Below the pieces are notes generated by a model, which saw only the letters and a program-made list of their open reading frames with translations, had not been told where the DNA came from and searched no databases. DNA of 57,687 bases, taken from an uncultured Oscillospiraceae bacterium (lineage in GTDB: Bacteria > Bacillota > Clostridia > Oscillospirales > Oscillospiraceae). Both the position numbers and the translations under genes were made by a program. The stretch spans positions 1-57,687 of the forward strand of contig CAKTPC010000001.1 in NCBI GenBank assembly GCA_934590505.1. The letters are read 5' to 3'. This document shows positions 8,190 to 15,479 of the stretch, one piece after another; within the stretch, counting starts at the first letter, position 1, and the number at the start of each line of letters is the position of its first letter.

Positions 8190-8527
8190 CCTCAGCAGAG
8201 TAGAGGTCTGTTTTGCAGACATAACATACTGCAAACAGGTACAGAAAGCTATTACTATTTTTGCACGCAGGAGAAATTCTACCAAACCAACAATGATTAC
8301 GGTCTTGATCTTATAGACTCACCAAACCGCACGGCTGCAAACACTTCGGCTGCACTGCGCTTTTTGTCGAGCCGTGGGTGACAGTACGTGCGTTCGAGGA
8401 AGGACGTGCCGCAATGACCTACGAGGTCGGCAACGGTCTGCTTGTCAATGGCGTCAGCGACGTTTCTTCCCCACAAAATCACAAAATTAAAGGAGCTATC
8501 AATTACACTGCTTTCGACCCTTCGTGA
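8190..8527 (+). pseudogene. Frame-broken coding remnant of unknown function
   Basis: Two overlapping open stretches in different frames: 8190-8381 (reads ...S-Y-Y-Y-F-C-T-Q-E-K-F-Y...) and 8309-8527 (reads ...A-L-F-V-E-P-W-V-T-V-R-A-F-E... and ends ...Y-T-A-F-D-P-S). Both look protein-like in composition, neither has a start or RBS, and they are in +1/-1 relation, so a single frameshifted gene remnant is plausible. I do not recognise the family. On the minus strand another short remnant (~8110-7950, containing F-L-F-R-K-H-E-L-D-E) overlaps the left part of this decayed region. No intact gene is visible between 7539 and 8779. Confidence 0.3.
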
Positions 8528-8712
8528 GGTGCTGGGCGAGATCCGGAACTGAACTTGAGTTGGCTGATTGGCTGAGAGAAATTAGAGAATAAATTTTGAA
8601 TTGACCAATAAGCTGAATAAGTTATGATTTTATGAGTTTGAGTATAAACGAATATTGCTGCAAGAGCACAGTACCGGTTGACATTTAATTACTGTGATTT
8701 TATTGACATGTG

Positions 8713-8740
8713 TTGACTTGAAAATAAAAGCTGATATAAT
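8713..8740 (+). promoter_or_regulatory. Promoter of the first dehydratase-type gene
   Basis: TTGACT (8713-8718), 16-nt spacer, TATAAT (8735-8740), giving a ~33-nt leader to the start at 8780. A second TTGACA lies at 8703-8708, so TGACA/TGACT occurs as a close direct repeat. The short palindrome TACATATGTA (8744-8753) covers the likely transcription start and could be an operator for the TetR encoded in the same unit. Confidence 0.65.
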
Positions 8741-8779
8741 ATTTACATATGTATATAATACGGCATGGGGGCTGTTGTC

Positions 8780-10195
8780 ATGGAAAACGATATTAACAGA
8801 CGCTTTTTGCAGATGCTCGGATGGGAGGGCGAAGAACTTGAAAGCTTTATCCCGGATTGGGAGCTTGCTGCAAAATTTTTGAGTCTCAAAGATAAGGATA
8901 TTCAAAATGCAGTTGAAAACTGGATACCCAAGTATTGGGATATTTCTCTGCTCAGCGTCAGGAAAATGATCGCCGCATGTGTGCGAGAGACGGCAGAGCT
9001 GGCAAAAATGAACAGGTATAAGGCGGAAGGAAAGAAGATACTTTACGTGAATAACACTTCGCTTTTTGCCTGCGTATATGCAAACAAGCTTGCCGGACAT
9101 GGGGAACTGCACTTCGCTTACCCGGACTTCATTATGACGACCATGTGGCAGGCATTCTGCGGCAAGTCTGAGGGACAGTTTCCGGGTAAGCCGGCGCTGA
9201 ATCCCGCCTGCGGGCACTGTGCGCTCAACTGCACCCGCGCTACCACCAATATGGATGGGCATGTACCGGAGCCGACCGCAACATGGAACTGGGGGCTGCA
9301 CTGCAATGAAGCACCGAAAACGGAGGAACTTATCGACTGTCTTTGCCAGCGTGATGAACAGGCGGACGTCCTCACGGCCATTCCGCACGATGCGCCGCTC
9401 GGAGAGATCGAGGCAGAGAACGATGAGAGGGTCGCATTCCTTGCCGCACAGATCAGGGAAGGACAGCAGCGCGTCTCCGAGCTTACCGGCATTACGGTCA
9501 CGGATCAGGATCTGCGTGATGGCATAGAGGCTTACATGGCCTACATGCGCCGGGTGGAGAAGCTGACGGACCTTGTGGTCAATGCCGATCCTCAGCCCAT
9601 CTCGGGGATCGAACTTGCGCTGTTCAGCTTGAACATGCAGGTTTGTTTCGATTCCGGAATGGACTATGTCAACGATGCTCTCGACACGGCTATTGCCGAA
9701 GTCGAGGATCGCATACGCCGCGGTGTGGGCAATCTGCCAAAGGGCGCGCCGAGGCTCGCCTGCCATTTCGCACCGCTGAACGTGCCATGGGTCGACCGCG
9801 CGTTCAGGGACAATGGCGTAAACCTTTCACTTGGGAGAGTGTTTCCGCTGGCAAGCTGGATGGAAGAGGCGATAAAGCACGACGACGATCCATATATCGC
9901 CGCGGCGCGTATGTGCCTTATGTGGCCGGATGCGGTGAACATGAAGAACGAGGCAGAGATAGTAATAAAGCTGTTCGAGCATTATTCTTTTGACGGCGCA
10001 CTCTTTGGCTTTTACGACTTTGACCGTTGGATAGGTGCGCTCCAGAAAACAATGATCCGCATTGTCGAGGAGCGGACGGGTATCCCGCACTATTATCTTG
10101 AGGGAGAGTTCTGGGATGGCAGCAGGTATAATATTGACAACCGTATATCCATCATACGCAGCATATGCAGCTGCCTGAAGATATCCAATCTTTGA
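8780..10195 (+). CDS. Atypical 2-hydroxyacyl-CoA dehydratase/benzoyl-CoA reductase-type large subunit
   Basis: About 471 residues. I prefer ATG 8780 over 8765 because GGGGG precedes it and the start M-E-N-D-I-N-R-R-F aligns with the paralogue at 15480-16919 (M-A-R-D-V-N-R-E-L). The fold family binds [4Fe-4S] and takes ATP-gated electrons from an activator like the one at 12690. Shared blocks are C-G-H-C-A-L-N-C (~140), W-N-W-G-L-H-C-N-E-A-P-K-T (~163-175) and a C-terminal F-Y-D-F-D-R-W-I-G-A. At the place where classical dehydratases have their third cluster cysteine I see this D-F-D-R-W motif instead. Its substrate is unknown. A TetR gene follows after 24 nt. Confidence 0.8.
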   Translation: MENDINRRFLQMLGWEGEELESFIPDWELAAKFLSLKDKDIQNAVENWIPKYWDISLLSVRKMIAACVRETAELAKMNRYKAEGKKILYVNNTSLFACVYANKLAGHGELHFAYPDFIMTTMWQAFCGKSEGQFPGKPALNPACGHCALNCTRATTNMDGHVPEPTATWNWGLHCNEAPKTEELIDCLCQRDEQADVLTAIPHDAPLGEIEAENDERVAFLAAQIREGQQRVSELTGITVTDQDLRDGIEAYMAYMRRVEKLTDLVVNADPQPISGIELALFSLNMQVCFDSGMDYVNDALDTAIAEVEDRIRRGVGNLPKGAPRLACHFAPLNVPWVDRAFRDNGVNLSLGRVFPLASWMEEAIKHDDDPYIAAARMCLMWPDAVNMKNEAEIVIKLFEHYSFDGALFGFYDFDRWIGALQKTMIRIVEERTGIPHYYLEGEFWDGSRYNIDNRISIIRSICSCLKISNL

Positions 10196-10219
10196 TTAAG
10201 GCGGGGTAGTTACTGTAAG

Positions 10220-10792
10220 ATGTCACGAGAAAAAGTACTATGCGGAAAAGAGGAGATATTCCGCGTCGCTATCGGAATAGTTGACAGCGACGGAATGGAG
10301 GCCCTGTCCGTCAGAAATATAGCAAAAGAGCTTGGCGTTTCTCCAATGACGATATATAATTATGTCGAGAATCTCAACGACATAAAAAAGCGTGTCCTAA
10401 TAAACGGCTTTGACAGAATGTATTCCTCGGTGTATGCGGAGCTCAGCTGCTTGCAGGCTCCCGTAGATAAGATGCTTTTCTGCAAGACTATCGCAATGAG
10501 CGTATATAGATTTGCGAGTGAAAACCGCGGAGTGTTCATCTTTATGTTCTCCGACGGGGAGCGCCTGTTCAGCGAGGACGCGGAGGTTCGCCCTTTCTAT
10601 AATAATATCCAGAAGCTTATGAAGCGCGCAAAGGCCACAAAGAAGGACTGGACGATAAATGAAAAGGGATACAGACTTTTCGAGATCCTGATCTTCTCAG
10701 TGTCGAACCAGTTTGCGGCAGGGACAAAGTCACTGAGTGAAAAAGAGTACGGAGAGCTTATAGACTATTATCTGACAAGGTGCATCAGCTGA
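10220..10792 (+). CDS. TetR-family transcriptional regulator
   Basis: A 190-residue regulator with an N-terminal TetR helix-turn-helix: residues ~28-48 read L-S-V-R-N-I-A-K-E-L-G-V-S-P-M-T-I-Y-N-Y-V, the classic recognition helix ending in Y-x-Y-V. The C-terminal ligand domain is not recognisable by eye. It is 24 nt behind the large dehydratase-type subunit with no promoter between, so it is probably co-transcribed and autoregulated. It may control this unit, the unit at 10956 and possibly the opposite operon at 18073, whose upstream regions share a TGACA-N6-TGACA element (inference). Confidence 0.85.
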   Translation: MSREKVLCGKEEIFRVAIGIVDSDGMEALSVRNIAKELGVSPMTIYNYVENLNDIKKRVLINGFDRMYSSVYAELSCLQAPVDKMLFCKTIAMSVYRFASENRGVFIFMFSDGERLFSEDAEVRPFYNNIQKLMKRAKATKKDWTINEKGYRLFEILIFSVSNQFAAGTKSLSEKEYGELIDYYLTRCIS

Positions 10793-10863
10793 CAGTGCGC
10801 GGCGCGTGCTGAAGAAAACTTTTAATCCGGCAAGCTATTTTGGCGCTGAACGTAAATATGCTA

Positions 10864-10892
10864 TTGACATTTATGTGACAAAAGTATATTAT
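10864..10892 (+). promoter_or_regulatory. Promoter of the small-subunit/activator operon, overlapping a TGACA direct repeat
   Basis: TTGACA (10864-10869), 17-nt spacer, TATTAT (10887-10892). The -35 and spacer contain TGACA-N6-TGACA (10865-10880), also found upstream of 18073. Confidence 0.75.
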
Positions 10893-10955
10893 AGAAGAGA
10901 AAGTTTACAGCGTACATTTTAGCGCGCCCGGCACATATACAAGGAGGCGCGGCAA

Positions 10956-12113
10956 GTGATCAAAAATATTTTTGACAAACTGTCCGACATAGAAGAGCGG
11001 AGACAGAACGAGATAGCACAGCAGAAAAAAGAGGGAGTTCCCCTTGTCGTTTATAACAGCACCTTTGTACCGGAGGAGTTTATCCGTGCCGCGGGAGCAA
11101 ATACATATCTGCTTTGCAGGGGCGGCGAATCAGCGCCGGCAGCCGCGGCAATAAATGATACGCTCGAGTGCATTAACCCGCTCGCGAGGGCGAGCGTGAG
11201 CTATATCACCGGCAAAATGGACAGCATCGCATCGCAGGCGGATCTTGTTGTCACTGCCTTTTCTGACAGTCATATGAGCCGCATGAGCGAACTGCTTGAG
11301 TATAAGGGTATAAATGTATTCAAGGTCGGCGTACCGGTCGATTGGCAGCGCAGTATTTCCTTTGATTATTACTTGAGTTCACTGCGCACGATGCAGCGCC
11401 GTGTTGAAGAGCTCACCGGGAAAAAGACTGATATGGAGCTCGCGAGGGAAAATTTCGCGCGCTCCAACCGCATCAAGGCTTGCAGCCGCAGAATAAAGGA
11501 ACTGCGTAAGGCGGACAGCATTCCATTGAGACTTGAGGATGTTGTACGGCTGCACCATATGGGCTTCTTATTCAACACCGCCGATGCCGTTGACACGCTT
11601 GAAGCTTATGTGGATGAGCTTGGCAATGCCCCATCACTGTTTGATAAGGACGCGCCGCGGCTTTTGATGATAATGCGTGCTGTTCCGGCAGGCGATTATA
11701 GCTTGCTGAAGCTAATAGATGAGACGGAATGTCCGGTAGTGGCAGAGGTGCTTGATGAATGTGCCTGCGTCTCTGACAGCGATGTTGAGCTTGAGGGCGA
11801 CCTGCTCCAGAATTTTGCCAGGAGCCGTTACAGTCTGGCACTGCCGCTCAACTCTTTCCAGCCCTCGTGGAAGATCCGCTATGCCCGCATATGCGAGCTT
11901 ATCAGCGAATACCGGATATCAGGCGTTATATGGTACCAGCTCGCTTTTGACGAGATATATGACATGGAGTATACCTGCGTATCCAAATGGCTCGGCGAAA
12001 AGGGCATGCCGGTCTTGAAAATAGAGACGGATTTTGATTATTCTCAGGATAAGCTCACGGCGAAGAGAAACCAGATAAACAGCTTTATTAACCGTATCAA
12101 AAAGGGAAAGTAA
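10956..12113 (+). CDS. 2-hydroxyacyl-CoA dehydratase-type small subunit, cysteine-poor
   Basis: A 385-residue protein starting at GTG 10956 with AAGGAGG 8 nt upstream. It aligns along its length with the 384-residue protein at 16919-18073: P-E-E-F-I-R-A-A-G versus P-E-Q-W-I-V-A-A-G; M-S-E-L-L-E-Y-K-G versus M-S-E-I-L-E-Y-K-G; and an identical W-Y-Q-L-A-F-D-E-I-Y-D-M-E. Cluster-ligand positions differ: it has Cys in L-E-C-I-N-P-L-A where the paralogue has Phe, and Ser in S-D-S-H where the paralogue has Cys. Neither has a Cys in the C-terminal L-A-F-D-E block where classical subunits have one. It may pair with the large subunit at 8780 and be energised by the activator downstream. Confidence 0.78.
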   Translation: MIKNIFDKLSDIEERRQNEIAQQKKEGVPLVVYNSTFVPEEFIRAAGANTYLLCRGGESAPAAAAINDTLECINPLARASVSYITGKMDSIASQADLVVTAFSDSHMSRMSELLEYKGINVFKVGVPVDWQRSISFDYYLSSLRTMQRRVEELTGKKTDMELARENFARSNRIKACSRRIKELRKADSIPLRLEDVVRLHHMGFLFNTADAVDTLEAYVDELGNAPSLFDKDAPRLLMIMRAVPAGDYSLLKLIDETECPVVAEVLDECACVSDSDVELEGDLLQNFARSRYSLALPLNSFQPSWKIRYARICELISEYRISGVIWYQLAFDEIYDMEYTCVSKWLGEKGMPVLKIETDFDYSQDKLTAKRNQINSFINRIKKGK

Positions 12114-12192
12114 AGCTTGGCAGCCTTCGTCGGAGTTATATAAAAGTTGGAAAAGCCCATAGAACATATAAAACTGTACGGAGGTAAAGAAA

Positions 12193-12462
12193 ATGGACTT
12201 CAAAACGGCAAACCTCAAGATCAGCGACGAGGTCGCAGAGCTTATGGAAGAGCGCGGAGTCAAGGAGAGCGACGTGCGTGAGATCCTTGACTATGCCGAA
12301 AGCACCGGCAAAAAGCTCTATGTTGAAGGAGAGGAGCATTTCCTCGCGCGCAAGCGCATAGGCAAATTCTCCGGCTATGTCGAGTATCTGCTGACGGACG
12401 ACGGTGCAGAGTTGCTTGATGTGTACAGCCACATGGTCAGATTTGAGGACGAAGAAGAATAA
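12193..12462 (+). CDS. Small acidic accessory protein of the dehydratase-type operon (unknown function)
   Basis: An 89-residue, soluble, acidic protein with a good CGGAGGT site. It is predicted to be mixed alpha/beta: an N-terminal helix rich in Glu, a central G-K-K-L-Y-V-E-G-E-E-H-F-L-A-R-K segment, and a C-terminal acidic tail F-E-D-E-E-E. It has no cysteine and no signal peptide. It lies between the small subunit and a zinc-ribbon-like 63-residue protein in the activator operon, so an assembly or adaptor role is possible. I do not recognise the family. Confidence 0.75.
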   Translation: MDFKTANLKISDEVAELMEERGVKESDVREILDYAESTGKKLYVEGEEHFLARKRIGKFSGYVEYLLTDDGAELLDVYSHMVRFEDEEE

Positions 12463-12479
12463 TTAAAGGAGACTGAGAA

Positions 12480-12671
12480 ATGAGCAAGTGGAAATGCTAT
12501 ACCTGTAAAGTCGACATGGAAGAAGTCGATGATATCGCGATCAGCTTCGGCGAGATGAATCTGCCTGAGGCGGAAGGCCTTCGCTGCCCTAACTGCGGTA
12601 TACAGTTCCTTGAAAGCGAGTATGTTGTCGATCAGCTTATGAGCGCAGAGCAGATGCTTGCGGGCAAGTGA
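12480..12671 (+). CDS. Zinc-ribbon/rubredoxin-like small redox protein (DVU_1557-like)
   Basis: A 63-residue protein with two CxxC pairs: C-Y-T-C at residues 6-9 and C-P-N-C at ~37-40. These should bind one metal ion (Zn or Fe). It resembles what I remember as the DVU_1557 family of small redox proteins, usually found near activator ATPases and radical SAM genes; that recollection is unverified. It sits 17 nt after the 89-residue protein and 18 nt before the activator, so the three are translationally linked. A plausible role is electron or metal hand-over to the activator or its partner enzymes. Confidence 0.75.
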   Translation: MSKWKCYTCKVDMEEVDDIAISFGEMNLPEAEGLRCPNCGIQFLESEYVVDQLMSAEQMLAGK

Positions 12672-12689
12672 TTCTTGCGGGGGGAATAT

Positions 12690-13493
12690 ATGGATCTGTT
12701 TGCGGGAGTGGACATTGGTTCCACCACTTCGAAATGTGTTCTTATTGATGAAAATAAGGACGTTAAGGTATTCTATCACGATTATACGGAGTTCGACCGC
12801 GACCTGAGCGGCGAGAAGGTTCTCAATGCGGCGCTGGAAGAGATCGGCGCGAAGCTCGAAGATGTCAAGTATATCGTCGCCACCGGATACGGCAGAAAAG
12901 CTTTCCAGCGCGCGAATATGGACATACCCGAGATCATTGCGCACGGTGTCGGCACACATCAGGTGGAGCCGGACGCGCGCACGATAATCGACATCGGCGG
13001 GCAGGACAGCAAAGTGATCGAGCTTGACGAGTTCGGCACAGTCACAAAGTTTGAGATGAACGACAAATGTGCCGCGGGCACTGGCCGTTTCTTCGAGGTC
13101 CTGACCCACCGTCTGCTCGGCATAGAAATGGATCAGCTTTCCGATCTTATGAAGCAGTCGACAAAGCCCTGCAACATCAGCAGTATGTGTACAATATTTG
13201 CCGAGTCAGAGATCATATCGTATCTCTCTCAGAAGGAAAACGTTGCGGATATTGCTGCGGGTACGGGTCGTTCGATCGCAAAGCGCGTCCTTGCCATGGG
13301 GCGTGCTGCGCAGATTCCATATGACGAGCCTATCGTTTTCTCGGGCGGCGTTGCCAACAACCCCGCTATCGCTGATATTTTTGCCGACCTTCTGCATAAG
13401 CCGGTAAAGGCAATCGCACTGCCGCAATCCACGGCTGCGCTGGGCGCTGCAATAAGAGCGCTGCGCGAATACAAAAAAGAACAGAAAGCGTAA
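12690..13493 (+). CDS. 2-hydroxyacyl-CoA dehydratase activator ATPase (HgdC/FldI/HadI-like archerase)
   Basis: A 267-residue ASKHA-fold ATPase. ATG 12690 follows a GGGGGGA site; an upstream TTG at 12675 is less likely. It has the phosphate-binding loop G-V-D-I-G-S-T-T-S-K at residues 6-15, the second nucleotide motif D-I-G-G-Q-D-S-K at 101-108, and the two cysteines that bridge the homodimer's [4Fe-4S] cluster: Cys127 in N-D-K-C-A-A-G-T-G and Cys167 in S-M-C-T-I-F-A-E-S-E. Known members use ATP to push a single low-potential electron into their dehydratase partner. It is the only activator in the window, so it probably serves all five dehydratase-type proteins. The length is normal. Confidence 0.93.
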   Translation: MDLFAGVDIGSTTSKCVLIDENKDVKVFYHDYTEFDRDLSGEKVLNAALEEIGAKLEDVKYIVATGYGRKAFQRANMDIPEIIAHGVGTHQVEPDARTIIDIGGQDSKVIELDEFGTVTKFEMNDKCAAGTGRFFEVLTHRLLGIEMDQLSDLMKQSTKPCNISSMCTIFAESEIISYLSQKENVADIAAGTGRSIAKRVLAMGRAAQIPYDEPIVFSGGVANNPAIADIFADLLHKPVKAIALPQSTAALGAAIRALREYKKEQKA

Positions 13494-13502
13494 TTATGAA
13501 AG

Positions 13503-13537
13503 ATCAAAAGCGGCAGCTGTGCGCTGCCGCTTTTGAT
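13503..13537. terminator. Strong hairpin after the activator gene
   Basis: A 14-bp perfect stem ATCAAAAGCGGCAG / CTGCCGCTTTTGAT with a 7-nt loop, 10 bases after the activator stop. The right arm supplies TTTT. It partly overlaps the leader of the next gene, so it may attenuate rather than end transcription. Confidence 0.7.
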
Positions 13538-13554
13538 ATATGGGAATCTGTTTT

Positions 13555-14817
13555 ATGGAAAAGGCATTTGAAAAGCTGTTATCGCTGCTGCCGGAGTGCA
13601 GATGCAGTATTGCCGCGCTATGCCGCGGAGCGGAGTATTTCTCCGTAAGTGCCGGCGATGTGGAAAGAGCCGCACTGGAACTGCCGCAGAATCATGACCT
13701 GCGCTATAAGGGAGTGCGTATGCTGCTCTCGGCGTATATAGAAGAATTTGCGGCACTCTTCGAGACGCATGCATCGGCACAGTGCGAGGTCACTGTGCCT
13801 GCCCCGATATGCTCGGTGCTTGCGCTGCAAAACGCTGCGCGCGGGAGGATAGAATTTTTTTCATCTGCGTTCTTTTCCCAGGTGATGCTGCGCGGAATAC
13901 TGCTGAACGCTGAGCCGCTGAATGTAGCGAGCTGCTCGAAGCGGCGCTGCGGACTGAACAGAATGAGAGAAACTTTGCTGACCACGCCGCCGTTTGAGCA
14001 GCAGAGCTATCAATTGCAGTTCTCGGCGCTTTGCGACGAATGCGCAAAAACAGGGGAGAGCTGCTCAAAGAGCGTGTCCGCCTATACGCTGAGCCTCCCT
14101 CATGGGAGCAATAAAATGCTGCCGGAGATTACGCGCGAGTTTTATTCCGAACTTTGCAGGGAGCTGGAGATAAATGTTTCCAAGGAGGATATGAGATACG
14201 CCTTCGAGCTGTATGGTCGATTGCTGAAAGCGGGGAAGCGGATATGTCGGCTCAACTCAAGGCCGGACAGAGAGCCGCTCTGGGGCAATAGCCTTGCGCT
14301 TGCACAGTCATCTGTGCTTATGGCGGCGAGAGCCCCGGAACGCTTTATATCTGCGCTTGAGCTTTTGGCTGCGGAGCTTGAGGATGCACCTGCGTTTAAA
14401 GACAGACGCAGGATATACTGCTATTTTATTCCTTTTTTACAGCCGAGGATAGAAAGAAGGTTCCGCGAAAATAAAGTACGCCTGTGCGGAAATGCCGCTT
14501 TCATAAATATCGGGAGTTCTGCCGGATTTGATATCGCCTGGGCGACAGCCGCGTGGGCGGAGAGCCTGATAGGCCGCGCGTCGCCGGAAAAACAAAGCAC
14601 CGCCATAGCCGAGGAAATGGCAAATGGCGGGTTTGATACCTATCTGACCGGTATGTTTTCTTTTGACCGCTGTTTAGGCGCGTCCGTCCCAATGCAGAGA
14701 AAGATACTCACGGAGAAATATGGGATAAAAACGATCGTCCTCAATGCGGATTTCTGGTGCGAGAATGAAATGTTCGGAAATCTCCAGGAGCGTATCGATC
14801 AGATCTGTATGTGCTGA
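13555..14817 (+). CDS. Divergent 2-hydroxyacyl-CoA dehydratase-type protein (third large paralogue)
   Basis: About 420 residues from ATG 13555 (GGGA 9 nt upstream; ATG 13540 lacks an RBS). It aligns with the two large subunits at key blocks only: C-S-K-R-R-C-G-L-N-R-M-R (compare G-C-R-H-C-P-L-N-K-M-R), A-L-C-D-E-C-A-K-T (compare N-C-D-E-G-P-K-T), and a C-terminal F-S-F-D-R-C-L-G-A followed by N-A-D-F-W. It is ~50 residues shorter and more cysteine-rich than its paralogues. It has no small-subunit partner of its own. It may be a homodimeric form, like double-cubane proteins, a scaffold for cluster assembly, or a degenerating copy. Confidence 0.7.
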   Translation: MEKAFEKLLSLLPECRCSIAALCRGAEYFSVSAGDVERAALELPQNHDLRYKGVRMLLSAYIEEFAALFETHASAQCEVTVPAPICSVLALQNAARGRIEFFSSAFFSQVMLRGILLNAEPLNVASCSKRRCGLNRMRETLLTTPPFEQQSYQLQFSALCDECAKTGESCSKSVSAYTLSLPHGSNKMLPEITREFYSELCRELEINVSKEDMRYAFELYGRLLKAGKRICRLNSRPDREPLWGNSLALAQSSVLMAARAPERFISALELLAAELEDAPAFKDRRRIYCYFIPFLQPRIERRFRENKVRLCGNAAFINIGSSAGFDIAWATAAWAESLIGRASPEKQSTAIAEEMANGGFDTYLTGMFSFDRCLGASVPMQRKILTEKYGIKTIVLNADFWCENEMFGNLQERIDQICMC

Positions 14818-14821
14818 AGAG

Positions 14822-15388
14822 CTATTCGGGATGGTTTTCGTCAAGCGGATGAGTGACCGTCTTGTAATGCTCCTTTAGAAATATCGCCAGATCCTGCAGC
14901 TCGTTGGACATGAACTGCGTAAGATCAGTGCATGCGTTTATAGCCTCTGCCAGCAGCGCCCCGGTGCCTTTTTCGAGGTCCTTTATCCGTGCGGGAAGGC
15001 CAAGGGAAAACGCGCGCTGGAGCGACGCGGAGGATATTCTCTGCATGCTTGTAAGCCTGCTGAGTATATCGTTTTCACTTGATGTGACATCCGCGATTAT
15101 CTGCGCGTTCTGTCCTGCGAGCCTGCCTGCAGATACCTTTTCGTTGAGAGCAGCCGTGAAGGCAATGCACTGATCCAAACCGGCAAAAATATCCATGCGG
15201 TCTGATGCCAGTCCGTCGGCCCACTTTTTTATTTCATCCGACGCTGCGGCGGATGCGACGGAGTTTATCTTTTCAAGAAGAGCTCCGCTTCTTTTGTCAT
15301 ATTCAAATTTAAACAGCTCAAGCTCGCCCATGAATCCGGGAGAGAGGTTTTCCGGTACGGGGCCGCTGCAGTTTTCCTTTTTGAACAT
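14822..15388 (-). CDS. Uncharacterised helical protein
   Basis: A 188-residue protein from ATG 15388, chosen for the GGAGGAA site just upstream. It is predicted to be almost entirely alpha-helical, with long amphipathic stretches suggesting a four-helix bundle or coiled coil. It has one Cys near the start (K-K-E-N-C) and no membrane span. Its 3' end converges on the third large paralogue (stop codons 4 nt apart). Upstream is the terminator of the 18073-15480 operon, so it appears to be a single gene. I do not recognise the family. Confidence 0.65.
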   Translation of the reverse strand: MFKKENCSGPVPENLSPGFMGELELFKFEYDKRSGALLEKINSVASAAASDEIKKWADGLASDRMDIFAGLDQCIAFTAALNEKVSAGRLAGQNAQIIADVTSSENDILSRLTSMQRISSASLQRAFSLGLPARIKDLEKGTGALLAEAINACTDLTQFMSNELQDLAIFLKEHYKTVTHPLDENHPE

Positions 15389-15430
15389 ATTATTCCTCCA
15401 TAAACGGATATTGAATAAAGCCATTCAGAA

Positions 15431-15457
15431 AAGTCCGCCGGGATCCCCGGCGGACTT
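15431..15457 (-). terminator. Terminator of the leftward dehydratase-type operon
   Basis: AAGTCCGCCGGG / CCCGGCGGACTT stem with a very short loop, followed on the minus strand by CTTTTCT. It lies 22 bases beyond the stop of the large subunit at 15480. Confidence 0.8.
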
Positions 15458-15479
15458 TATTGATTATGCTGGAGTGCGC

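Noticed and set aside
8630..9766. A 378-codon minus-strand frame opposite the first large subunit
   Set aside because: The plus-strand gene aligns with two paralogues, so this frame is a shadow.
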